Shown here: positions 1 through 7,656 of the stretch, one piece after another
Layout of the letters: the number at the start of each line of letters is the position of its first letter
Numbering within the stretch: the stretch's first letter is position 1
Assembly: GCA_028284125.1 (NCBI GenBank)
Contig: JANQSI010000001.1
Location: 372,001-436,000 of the forward strand
From: Cyclobacteriaceae bacterium
GTDB taxonomy: Bacteria; Bacteroidota; Bacteroidia; Cytophagales; Cyclobacteriaceae
Direction of reading: 5' to 3'
DNA: 64,000 nucleotides
Notes under the pieces: model-generated
The model's input: only the letters and a program-made list of their open reading frames with translations
The model's database searches: none
What the model was told of the DNA's origin: nothing
Position numbers and translations under genes: made by a program

Positions 1-530
1 ATATAGGTTCCTTTTGAGCAGTTGATTCGAAAATTCACGTCAGGAAGGTTTTCCGAGTCAATAGAGAATTCATGAATGGTGACTTCTCTCGGCTCCAATT
101 TTACGTCCTGATTTTTCCTTGCTTTTTTATATGCTCGCTCCCCACCAACCTTCACTGCTGAATGGGCTGGCGGTATTTGAGAAATTGGACCACTCAACGA
201 GGCTCTCGCTTCTTCCAAGTCTGAATTACTTAGGTTGGAAATATCTTTCTCGGAATCAAAGTCTGTTTCTAAATCGAAAGACGGGGTGGTTTTACCAACT
301 TCGAAAGTGCCTTCATACACTTTATCCAGTCCCTGCAGCTCATTGAGTTTTTTTGTAAACTTTCCTGTTCCGATAATGAGCAATCCTGTAGCCAACGGGT
401 CGAGTGTTCCGGCGTGACCAATCTTCTTTACCTTCAAGGCATACCGAAGTTTTTTCACTACATCAAATGAAGTCCAGTTTAAGGGCTTGTTTATCAGTAG
501 AATCTTTCCTTCTTCGTACGGGTTTTGCAT
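1..530 (-). CDS. truB: tRNA pseudouridine(55) synthase TruB (partial, C-terminus beyond window)
   Basis: Translating the minus strand from the ATG at 528-530 gives an open frame to the left edge, so the C-terminal part of the enzyme lies outside the window. TruB isomerises U55 in the T-loop of tRNAs to pseudouridine. The diagnostic catalytic block GHAGTLDPLATGLL is at residues 38-51, with the nucleophilic Asp at about residue 44. The N-terminus (GKILLINKPLNWTSFDVV) is typical of the family. The start codon overlaps the uppP stop by one base (TAATG), so the gene is probably translated by coupling as the last visible gene of the ftsX-DUF3098-uppP-truB run. The motif leaves little doubt about identity. 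Confidence 0.95.
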   Translation of the reverse strand, partial: MQNPYEEGKILLINKPLNWTSFDVVKKLRYALKVKKIGHAGTLDPLATGLLIIGTGKFTKKLNELQGLDKVYEGTFEVGKTTPSFDLETDFDSEKDISNLSNSDLEEARASLSGPISQIPPAHSAVKVGGERAYKKARKNQDVKLEPREVTIHEFSIDSENLPDVNFRINCSKGTY

Positions 531-1318
531 TAGAGAGATGCAATAATTGCGATCAGGCCAACAATGAAACAATATGCTGCAAAGAAAGTCAGTTTACCTT
601 TTCTAACAATTGAAACCATCCATTTACAAGCAAAAAATCCAGAAATGAAAGCTGCAAAAAACCCGATGATCAAGCTTGTTGGTTCAATGGCATGGAGTTG
701 AGGATTTTCAGAATAATCCTTGAGTTCTAGCAAACTGGCACCCAGGATGGGTATTAAAACCATCAAAAAGGAAAACCTGGCTGCTTTGGATCTTTCGATT
801 CCTAAAATCAGCGCGGTAGCAATTGTGGAACCGGATCTTGATATACCTGGCAAAACAGCAAAAGCCTGTGCTACACCAATCAAAAAAGAGGAGATGTATC
901 CGACTTCTTTGTCTCCATTTCTCTTGAAATGAGCATACATCAATAAAACTCCAGTGATTAAGAGCATCGAGCCAACCAACGCGATGTTTCCAACAAACAG
1001 TGCTTCAATTTCTTCTTTCCACAATACGCCAACAACGAGAACCGGAAGCATTGAAACGCCAATTTTCACTGCGAACTGTGTGGACTCATTCCACTGAAAC
1101 TTGAAAATATCCTTGATAAGCGTAGAAATGTCTCTGGCAAAAACGGTGATTGTAGCCAGAGCAGTCGCTAAATGAACAGTTACAGCAAACAACAAGTTGT
1201 CGGTGCTTTGTGCATTTAACAATACAGAGCCAATCTCCAAATGTCCACTACTACTTACAGGAAGAAACTCGGTCAATCCCTGAATTATGCCCAAAATGAG
1301 CGCCTCAATCCAGGTCAT
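530..1318 (-). CDS. uppP: Undecaprenyl-diphosphatase UppP (BacA family)
   Basis: This integral membrane phosphatase converts undecaprenyl diphosphate to undecaprenyl phosphate, recycling the lipid carrier used for peptidoglycan and O-antigen export. At 262 residues it has the family length. Both family motifs are visible: QGLTEFLPVSSSGHL at about residues 13-27, with Glu17 and His26, and PGISRSGST near residue 160 with the catalytic Arg. The rest is mostly hydrophobic helices. The start overlaps the stop of the DUF3098 gene (ATGA) and the stop overlaps truB (TAATG), so the genes form a tight operon with ftsX upstream. Confidence 0.96.
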   Translation of the reverse strand: MTWIEALILGIIQGLTEFLPVSSSGHLEIGSVLLNAQSTDNLLFAVTVHLATALATITVFARDISTLIKDIFKFQWNESTQFAVKIGVSMLPVLVVGVLWKEEIEALFVGNIALVGSMLLITGVLLMYAHFKRNGDKEVGYISSFLIGVAQAFAVLPGISRSGSTIATALILGIERSKAARFSFLMVLIPILGASLLELKDYSENPQLHAIEPTSLIIGFFAAFISGFFACKWMVSIVRKGKLTFFAAYCFIVGLIAIIASL

Positions 1319-1542
1319 TGATTTTTGTCAGAATTGGTTTTTGGTTTGTACATGATTGCAACAAATTGCATCAGGAATCCGATCATGACGATAATTGGTC
1401 CAAGCGTAAGTCCAAGGAATCCAAATCCATAGGGCTCAGTGTCCATGGTCATAATGATAAAACCAATGACCAATACCACCACACCAGCAATCATGATCAT
1501 GTAATTAGACTTATTGAATGCTAATTTTCTTTTTTCTGACAT
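1315..1542 (-). CDS. DUF3098 family small membrane protein
   Basis: A 75-residue protein with two predicted membrane helices (about residues 14-31 and 42-63) and short charged ends. It matches the DUF3098 family, which in Bacteroidota typically sits between ftsX and uppP, as it does here. No biochemical role is known to me. Its position suggests a link to envelope growth or division, which is inference only. It is translationally coupled to uppP by a 4-base ATGA overlap and starts one base after the ftsX stop. Confidence 0.88.
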   Translation of the reverse strand: MSEKRKLAFNKSNYMIMIAGVVVLVIGFIIMTMDTEPYGFGFLGLTLGPIIVMIGFLMQFVAIMYKPKTNSDKNQ

Positions 1543-1543
1543 T

Positions 1544-2434
1544 TTAATACAGTTCGTCTAACGACATTTTTAAATATTTTCGAATGGCTCTCAATGAGCT
1601 GAAATAGCCAACTATAACTCCCATAACGATCATTAATCCAAAAAGGATGGCAAAACCGTTCCTGTCTTGAAGATCAGCCAATCCTTCAATGAGTGTATTG
1701 AGATACATGGTGAAGCCATAAAGAATGGATGAGGCTAGGATACCAGCTAAAAACCCATAGAAAATGGAGCGGTAGAGAAATGGCTTCCGAATAAATCCAC
1801 TCGTTGCTCCAACTAGCTGCATACTTCGGATGAGAAATCGTTGCGAGAAAAGAGCCAATTTGATGGTATTGTTGATCAAGATAATCACGACCAAAATGGA
1901 AAAGATCGCAATTCCGATCAAGATAAGACCAATCCTTGCTAGGTTGGTGTTGATACTTTCAACCAGACTTTCTTCGTAAGCAACTTCAAAGACTCCACTG
2001 ATGGCTTCAACTTCTTTCTTAATCTTTGTCAGGCTATCCAGTGGCTGGTATCCTGGATCTATTTTAACTGCCAAAAGATCTCTCAAAGGATTATCTCCAA
2101 GGAAGTTCTTAAAATCTTCTCCTGTTTCTCTTATGAATTGTTCTGCCGCTTCTTCTTTGGTGATGAGCTCAATTTGAGGCGTTTCTTTAACCAAAGTGAA
2201 TGGCTTAGTAGAAAGTACGCTGTGGATCTTGTTGATGTCTGTTCTTGATAGATCTTTGTTGAGGTAGACCTGAACTTCGATGTTCTCCTGGATTCTATTT
2301 CCCAGCCTTGAACTATGCAAGACCATCCAGCCGAAGAGGCCAAGAACCAATAATGCGACAGTTATGCTGAAAACTACACTGGCAAATGGGTAGCTGCCCA
2401 ATTTTCGCTTTTTCCTAACTTTCTTCTCTTGCAT
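1544..2434 (-). CDS. ftsX: Cell division permease-like protein FtsX
   Basis: FtsX is the membrane partner of the FtsE ATPase and links the divisome to control of periplasmic peptidoglycan hydrolases. At 296 residues it has the expected topology: a basic N-terminus (KKVRKKRKLGSYPF), a first helix at about 19-41, a periplasmic domain of about 120 residues, then three C-terminal helices. The C-terminus MSLDELY is typical of the Bacteroidota form. ftsE is not adjacent. A TAACTTTG -7 element on the minus strand lies just upstream of the start, so this is probably the first gene of the ftsX-DUF3098-uppP-truB transcript. Confidence 0.93.
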   Translation of the reverse strand: MQEKKVRKKRKLGSYPFASVVFSITVALLVLGLFGWMVLHSSRLGNRIQENIEVQVYLNKDLSRTDINKIHSVLSTKPFTLVKETPQIELITKEEAAEQFIRETGEDFKNFLGDNPLRDLLAVKIDPGYQPLDSLTKIKKEVEAISGVFEVAYEESLVESINTNLARIGLILIGIAIFSILVVIILINNTIKLALFSQRFLIRSMQLVGATSGFIRKPFLYRSIFYGFLAGILASSILYGFTMYLNTLIEGLADLQDRNGFAILFGLMIVMGVIVGYFSSLRAIRKYLKMSLDELY

Positions 2435-2441
2435 GGAGACA

Positions 2442-2449
2442 CAAAGTTA
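2442..2449 (-). promoter_or_regulatory. Bacteroidota -7 promoter element (TAACTTTG) for the ftsX operon
   Basis: The minus strand reads TAACTTTG, an exact match to the Bacteroidota -7 consensus TAnnTTTG, leaving only a few bases of 5' leader before the ftsX ATG at 2434. A T-rich tract about 20 bases upstream could serve as the -33 region. The position fits, but there is no experimental start site. Confidence 0.5.
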
Positions 2450-2494
2450 GAACAAAAAGCATCTCGATTAAAATCCTTGAAATCGACTAGTTGT

Positions 2495-3418
2495 CTACTT
2501 ATTGGCTTTGATCAATCGAAGTTCTTGAATCAATTTGATATCTGTCACTTCTGGAAGCTCTGACAATCGATCGTTGATCTTGACCTCATAGTACTTGTTG
2601 AGATGAAGCAGATAGATTCTTCTCCCACTAGCACTGTTAATCTCTAGAATTTCGTAAGGCTCTTTGCTGAAGTTACCATTCAGGAATAGTTTTCCATCAT
2701 AGTATTTGTATTTGATTTTCGAGCTCTTAGAGTTCTTCGTTTCAACCTCAATCGGATCTAGTTCATTATCAGTTCCTGCAACTTCAGGAACCTCATCTAG
2801 TACCGTTGAGCTCATTTCTGAGTTATCCGAAACGTCTCCTGCATCAGGTGCACTGAAATCAGGAGTGAATGATTCTTCTTGTTTGTTCACTTCTAGAACC
2901 GTATTCTTAGACTCAGAAGTTGCAACCGGTTCTTCTTTGATTTCTTGTGTCGAGGCAATTTCAACCTCACGAATTTTTTCCGTCTTATTTATTGCGACAG
3001 GTTTCAATTCTTTAATAGCCCACTCGAAAGTCACTTCCTCATAAACCGGAACGGTCATGTCGCTAATGGATTCTACATTGGCAATTTCTCGCTGAGGAAT
3101 TTCCTTTTTGGAATCAGCAAAGAAATAAACACCCGAACCTATGGCAGTAGCTACCGCAATTCCACCAAATGATTTGACAAGTGAAGATTGTTGCGCAAAT
3201 TCTATCCATCCCGGGCTTACATCAATGGCATCCAAACGGGTTTTGAGTTGTGATTTGCGATATTCTTTGATCCCATTGATTATCTCTGACTGAAAATCAC
3301 TTTCTGCCTTTAAGGCTGGATCTGAAGCGAGTTCTTTTTCGAATAAAGCAGTTTCCTCAGGAGACATGTTTCCCGAATGATACTGTTCTATTTTATCGAT
3401 TTGATCTTGTTGCGGCAT
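2495..3418 (-). CDS. Anti-sigma factor-like membrane protein
   Basis: A 307-residue protein encoded immediately after an ECF sigma factor: its ATG abuts the sigma stop codon with no gap. The N-terminal about 75 residues (DQIDKIEQYHSGNMSPEET onward, with the FEKELASDPALK motif) look like the cytoplasmic anti-sigma segment common in Bacteroidota. One membrane helix follows at about residues 82-102. The remainder is a Ser/Glu-rich linker and a periplasmic C-terminal domain of about 75 residues with no family I recognise. The inferred role is to hold the partner sigma factor at the inner membrane until an envelope signal arrives. Evidence is operon position and topology only. Confidence 0.7.
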   Translation of the reverse strand: MPQQDQIDKIEQYHSGNMSPEETALFEKELASDPALKAESDFQSEIINGIKEYRKSQLKTRLDAIDVSPGWIEFAQQSSLVKSFGGIAVATAIGSGVYFFADSKKEIPQREIANVESISDMTVPVYEEVTFEWAIKELKPVAINKTEKIREVEIASTQEIKEEPVATSESKNTVLEVNKQEESFTPDFSAPDAGDVSDNSEMSSTVLDEVPEVAGTDNELDPIEVETKNSKSSKIKYKYYDGKLFLNGNFSKEPYEILEINSASGRRIYLLHLNKYYEVKINDRLSELPEVTDIKLIQELRLIKANK

Positions 3419-3955
3419 TTAAAAAAAGTCTTCGGCGGTATACTTACTTTTAATTAAACTATCTAGTTTCTTTTTACACTTATATTTTTTTGTCTTGGCG
3501 GTGTCCGTATTAGCAAAGTTCATCTTTTCAGCTATATCCTGCATCCCCAGCCCATCAAAATAATAATACGTTAACACGCCTTTACAAACATCTCCGAGCT
3601 CCTCTATACATTCTTTAACGATTCTTAATCGTTCTTCCGCATCATGTCCTTGAGTTTCTTCTCCATCTACCTCCTCCGAACTCAAGCGACTTTTCCTGTC
3701 GAGCTCTTTTCTCCATTGATTCAAGCAAATACTGTATAAGTATGTGCTAATCTTTGAAGTCAACACCAGCTTGCCGCTTGAGGCCTTCTGCCAGAAAGCA
3801 AGCAAAGCTTCTTGGTATACGTCTTTCGCCTCTTCCTCAGTCCCACTATTTGATAGCACGACTTTGGTCATCATCCGATAGTATTTCTTGTACAGGTGAT
3901 CTAATATTTTTTCATCACCACGACTTATTCGCTCAAGAATCTCACTATCCTTCAT
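3419..3955 (-). CDS. ECF RNA polymerase sigma-70 factor
   Basis: A 178-residue sigma factor of the extracytoplasmic-function type with only regions 2 and 4. Region 2 is seen as EEEAKDVYQEALLAFWQK (about residues 40-57). Region 4 is seen around residues 125-165, where GLGMQDIAEKMNF followed by AKTKKYKCKKKL forms the helix-turn-helix. The region-4 spelling with Lys/Cys-rich TKKYKCKKKL is the Bacteroidota-specific subtype. It is followed without a gap by a membrane anti-sigma-like gene, so the two form a signalling pair. No target promoter is evident. Confidence 0.88.
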   Translation of the reverse strand: MKDSEILERISRGDEKILDHLYKKYYRMMTKVVLSNSGTEEEAKDVYQEALLAFWQKASSGKLVLTSKISTYLYSICLNQWRKELDRKSRLSSEEVDGEETQGHDAEERLRIVKECIEELGDVCKGVLTYYYFDGLGMQDIAEKMNFANTDTAKTKKYKCKKKLDSLIKSKYTAEDFF

Positions 3956-4047
3956 ACACCAAGCCAGTTTTAAATACGATTAACACAAATTTTGTAACCC
4001 CTTCTACCTAAAAAACAGGTGGTTATTTCTGTAAAATACGTCATTTC

Positions 4048-4677
4048 TTAGATTAACTCCATGACATTATCATCGGCGATCCCAAATATCTTGTCGCCTT
4101 CACGAGGTTTGATTTTCTTAATTCCAGTAAACTGACCAAATGCTGGCATAACAGCATGATCCTCGGAAAAGTAAAAACATGGAAGCGTCAATCCTTCTCT
4201 TGCGATCCCTCGAATACGAAAGCCCGGATGAATATGGCCGGAGATGTTGTAGAGTTCCGAATTCTCTTTTTGATGCGTAAAATTGAATGGTCTTAAGTCT
4301 AAAGATTCAACCACTTCTAGTTTGGAAGGATATTCTTCGAAAATGTCATGATTTCCTCTTACAAGAATGAATTTCACTATATCAAAAACTTCAATAAAGC
4401 GAAGAAAATCATCCCATTCATTGTTCTTAAAGCTGTGAAACAAATCTCCAAGAAGAACCACCTGCTCTGGTTTATAACTTTTCAGCAGTGATTGCAAAAT
4501 TTTCAAATCCGTATAATGAACCTTTCCAGAAACGGGAATGCCATGTTTTCGAAAATGACCAGCTTTCCCAAGATGGAGGTCAGAAATTATAATAAGGTTT
4601 TTGCTACTCCAATAGATTCCCTTCTCGGGTAATAAAAGCAGTTTTTCTCCTTTTATTTCAAACTCACAATTACTCAC
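4048..4677 (-). CDS. pdeM: Ligase-associated DNA damage response endonuclease PdeM (metallophosphoesterase)
   Basis: A 209-residue calcineurin-like metallophosphoesterase. Metal-binding motifs are visible in order: ISDLHLGK (about residues 31-38), LLGDLFHS (about 75-82), RGNHDIFE (about 108-115) and ISGHIHPG (about 145-152). The segment HLGKAGHFRKHGIPV after the first motif is typical of the PdeM/ligase-associated family. In many bacteria pdeM is clustered with a DEXH helicase, an ATP-dependent ligase and an exonuclease. Here the helicase is two genes upstream on the same strand, but the ligase and exonuclease are absent from the window. The start overlaps the DUF2147 gene by 8 bases. Confidence 0.85.
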   Translation of the reverse strand: MSNCEFEIKGEKLLLLPEKGIYWSSKNLIIISDLHLGKAGHFRKHGIPVSGKVHYTDLKILQSLLKSYKPEQVVLLGDLFHSFKNNEWDDFLRFIEVFDIVKFILVRGNHDIFEEYPSKLEVVESLDLRPFNFTHQKENSELYNISGHIHPGFRIRGIAREGLTLPCFYFSEDHAVMPAFGQFTGIKKIKPREGDKIFGIADDNVMELI

Positions 4678-5104
4678 CGGTCCAGGGAAACCAGGTTTGA
4701 GTTCTATAAAAAAACAAAAGATAGCCTCTTACTTTCAGACTTCCATCTTCCGTAACCCATAGTCTACAATCGTAAATGTTTCCATTTTCAGGGTCGAGGA
4801 TTTCACCTTTGTTGTAGACTTGATTCTTCTGGTCGTACTTAAGATCGGTGATGATCTCCATTCCAATAATCTTTTGTCCCTTTCTATGGTCCTCACATTC
4901 TGTACAGACAGGATCAGGATCTTCGTCAGGTTCCAGATAAGTTTTAAAAACTTTCCCGTAGTATTTTCCTTCCTTTTCATAGATCTCAACCACAGATCTG
5001 GCTTTGTTGGTATTATCATCAATCGTTTTCCATTTTCCTACTATGGACTGGCTTGCGAGAATAAATGAAACGCTTAAGAAGGTTATAAAGAATGTAAATC
5101 TCAT
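4670..5104 (-). CDS. DUF2147 domain secreted protein
   Basis: A 144-residue protein with an N-terminal signal peptide (hydrophobic residues 1-20, cleavage expected after the SQS region). A DUF2147 domain follows, beginning IVGKWKTIDD and including the conserved pattern of an acidic stretch, CTECEDHRKGQ and GEILDPENGNIYDC. The family is predicted to be a small periplasmic or extracellular beta-barrel/lipocalin-like fold of unknown ligand. It sits 9 bases after the helicase stop and overlaps pdeM, so it is in the repair operon although it carries a secretion signal. No functional link to DNA repair is evident. Confidence 0.82.
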   Translation of the reverse strand: MRFTFFITFLSVSFILASQSIVGKWKTIDDNTNKARSVVEIYEKEGKYYGKVFKTYLEPDEDPDPVCTECEDHRKGQKIIGMEIITDLKYDQKNQVYNKGEILDPENGNIYDCRLWVTEDGSLKVRGYLLFFYRTQTWFPWTGE

Positions 5105-5113
5105 GGTTCAAAA

Positions 5114-7576
5114 TTAAGTTTCGTTGAGCGACTGCTCAAGTTGAAGTTGCATTTTAATTAGGCGATCGGTGATTTGTTCAGAGCTTAAGTTTTCTCTTCT
5201 CAAAACACTAACTAGAATGGGAAAAGCGAAAGGAGTTGGTTTCAATGTTTCCTTAAGTACAATTTTTTGAGAATTGATCTGGCGGAGTGCTTCCATTAGT
5301 CTTGATTGCTCTAGTTGCAATGTCATCACTTCATCCATTGATTGCTTGATCAACAGGTTTTGCTCATCATATGTTTGAAAAACTCGAAACAAAATTCCTG
5401 AATTGGCCTGTAAGTGCTTCGCATTGATGTTTTTTCCAGGGTAGCCTTGAAACACAAGTCCTGCAATAGTGGCTACATCTCTGAATTTCCGTTGTGCCAT
5501 TTCAGTCTTGTTGATTGATTCGTTGATGTCTTCCATCAGGTTTTCTTCTGAAAAAAGATCTAATTCGAGTGCTTCTTCAATGGCGATTTCCTGATCTGAT
5601 AGTAATTCAAAGCCGTAATCATTCATTGAAATGGAAAAGGTGATTTTCTGGAGCTTGCTCATTCTGTAGGCAATAAGGCTAGCAAGCACTTCATGGACAA
5701 ACATTCCCTGAAACGGATAGAAGAATAAGTGATTTCCCATTTCTGTTTCTACCTTTTCTATCAACAGTGTATTTGTGTCAGGGATTATTGACCACTTTGA
5801 TTGGAGATCTAAAATCGGTTTGATCGCTTGCAGTTCAACAGCCTCGAAAACACCATTTTTGGCAAGCTCTAATTTTTTTCTAATCTGATCTGCCAATAAT
5901 GATGAGAGTGGAAGTCTTCCTCCACCCCATTGCGGTGTAAGACCACTTTTCCGCTTAGACTTTTTAACCATGACGGTCATGTCTTTGATCATCACGAATT
6001 GAAGGTTCTGTCCTGCAAACCAGAAGGTATCACCTGGATTCAGTTTGGAAACAAAACTTTCTTCGACCGTTCCTAAATGTCCACCAGACATGAACTTTAC
6101 ACTAAGCGCAGGATCGCCAACGATTGTTCCGATGGAGAGTTTATGTCTTTGTGCCGCTCGATTATTGATGATCTTATAAATGCCATCTTCATTGTAAACC
6201 TTGGCAAACTCATCGTATTCACCCAATGTGCTTCCTCCGGTTGTGATAAATTCCAATGCCCAATTCCAGTCTGTAGCTGTCAGCAAACGATAACAATAAG
6301 TGGCTTTGATTTCTTCCAAAATCTCAAGTGGTCGGAATCCTCCGCTTACGGCCAACGTCACTAGATATTGAATCAAGACATCCAAGCATTTTTCCAATGG
6401 CTTTCTTTGTTCAAATTTCCCGGCTGCAACAGCATCCCTCAATGCTGCGCCTTCAATCAACTCCAATGTGTGTGTTGGGACAAAATAGATTTTGCTCTTC
6501 TCTCCCGGACGATGACCACTTCGCCCAGCTCTTTGCTGAAATCTGGAAACTCCTTTCGGACCTCCAATTTGGATGACGGTATCTACGGGCCTAAAGTCAA
6601 CACCGAGATCAAGACTTGAAGTACATACGACGCATTTAAGTTTTCCTTCGTGTAATGCATCTTCAACCCAACCTCTGATGTTTTGATCCATAGATCCGTG
6701 ATGCATCGCAATGACTCCCGCCAAATCAGGTGCTTCTTTCAACACTGCTTGATACCATAATTCCGTCTGAGATCTTGTGTTGGTAAATAGTAAAGTAGTC
6801 TCACTCTTCTTAATGATCGGGACTACTTTGTCCAGCAATTTAGTTCCTAAATGTCCGGCCCAGGGGAAGTCAACAATATCTTCTGGTAGAACTGATTCAA
6901 CTGATATGTCTTTTTCGACTTCTGAATGAATCGATACTGCTTGCTTGTAATAATCTTCACCAAGCAATACTCTTTTAGCTTGCGGAAGATTGCCTATAGT
7001 AGCTGAGATTCCCCAGATTTTAACCTTGTTTTCAGTTAACTTCTTTATCCTGGAAATGGCCAATTCTGTTGCCACTCCTCTTTTCGTCCCAATCAACTCA
7101 TGCCATTCATCAACGATTATGCTTTTGATATTTTTTAAATAATTGGGATAATCACTTTGGCTCAGTAAAACGTGAAGACTTTCCGGTGTGATCACCAGCG
7201 CTTGTGGAGCGGACTTCTTTTGCTTTTGACGTTCAGTCGTGGTGGTATCTCCAGTTCGTAAACCAACGTTCCATCGTACATCTAGGTCATCACAGAAATT
7301 CTGCATTGCACTTTGGATGTCTTTAGCCAGCGCTCGTAGCGGCGTAATCCATAGCACTCGAACTTCGGGCTTTACCTCATGTGGTTGATTGTCCCTTAAG
7401 AATTCTAGAACACAAGGAATCCACAAAGCATAAGTTTTACCTGAGCCAGTAGGTGCATTCAAAAGACCGCTTTTTCCATCCAAATAGGCTTCCCAAGTCT
7501 TTACTTGAAATGGAAATGGTTTCCATTTTTTCTGCTTGAACCAAGCTTGCGCTATTTGAACTACATCTTCGGACAT
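5114..7576 (-). CDS. Ligase-associated DNA damage response DEXH-box helicase
   Basis: An 820-residue superfamily 2 helicase of the Lhr-like, ligase-associated family. Motif I APTGSGKT is at residues 41-48, motif II is DEWH (about 156-159), motif III SATIGN is near 190 and motif VI QQRAGRSGHRPG is near 350. An Lhr-type winged-helix/core region and a C-terminal extension of about 300 residues fit the family length. It probably unwinds damaged DNA for processing by the associated nuclease and phosphoesterase. It is first in an operon with DUF2147 and pdeM. The ATP-dependent ligase and exonuclease normally found beside it are not in this window. Confidence 0.9.
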   Translation of the reverse strand: MSEDVVQIAQAWFKQKKWKPFPFQVKTWEAYLDGKSGLLNAPTGSGKTYALWIPCVLEFLRDNQPHEVKPEVRVLWITPLRALAKDIQSAMQNFCDDLDVRWNVGLRTGDTTTTERQKQKKSAPQALVITPESLHVLLSQSDYPNYLKNIKSIIVDEWHELIGTKRGVATELAISRIKKLTENKVKIWGISATIGNLPQAKRVLLGEDYYKQAVSIHSEVEKDISVESVLPEDIVDFPWAGHLGTKLLDKVVPIIKKSETTLLFTNTRSQTELWYQAVLKEAPDLAGVIAMHHGSMDQNIRGWVEDALHEGKLKCVVCTSSLDLGVDFRPVDTVIQIGGPKGVSRFQQRAGRSGHRPGEKSKIYFVPTHTLELIEGAALRDAVAAGKFEQRKPLEKCLDVLIQYLVTLAVSGGFRPLEILEEIKATYCYRLLTATDWNWALEFITTGGSTLGEYDEFAKVYNEDGIYKIINNRAAQRHKLSIGTIVGDPALSVKFMSGGHLGTVEESFVSKLNPGDTFWFAGQNLQFVMIKDMTVMVKKSKRKSGLTPQWGGGRLPLSSLLADQIRKKLELAKNGVFEAVELQAIKPILDLQSKWSIIPDTNTLLIEKVETEMGNHLFFYPFQGMFVHEVLASLIAYRMSKLQKITFSISMNDYGFELLSDQEIAIEEALELDLFSEENLMEDINESINKTEMAQRKFRDVATIAGLVFQGYPGKNINAKHLQANSGILFRVFQTYDEQNLLIKQSMDEVMTLQLEQSRLMEALRQINSQKIVLKETLKPTPFAFPILVSVLRRENLSSEQITDRLIKMQLQLEQSLNET

Positions 7577-7602
7577 CTAAAATGGAAGTTAGAAAAAGAC
7601 AT

Positions 7603-7635
7603 AAAAAAACCCCCACAATATGAACTGCAGGGGTT
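7603..7635 (-). terminator. Rho-independent terminator after hppA
   Basis: On the minus strand an AACCCCTGCA arm pairs with TGTGGGGGTT (two G-U pairs) around an 8-base loop and is followed directly by a run of seven T. It lies about 20 bases past the hppA stop. Confidence 0.75.
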
Positions 7636-7656
7636 GAATTTTTAGAAGTATTTGTT

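Noticed and set aside
3985-4025. Terminator at the ACCTGTTTTTTAGGT inverted repeat
   Set aside because: Only 4-5 paired bases, and it lies between a divergent-looking leader and the pdeM stop where no T-run follows either arm.
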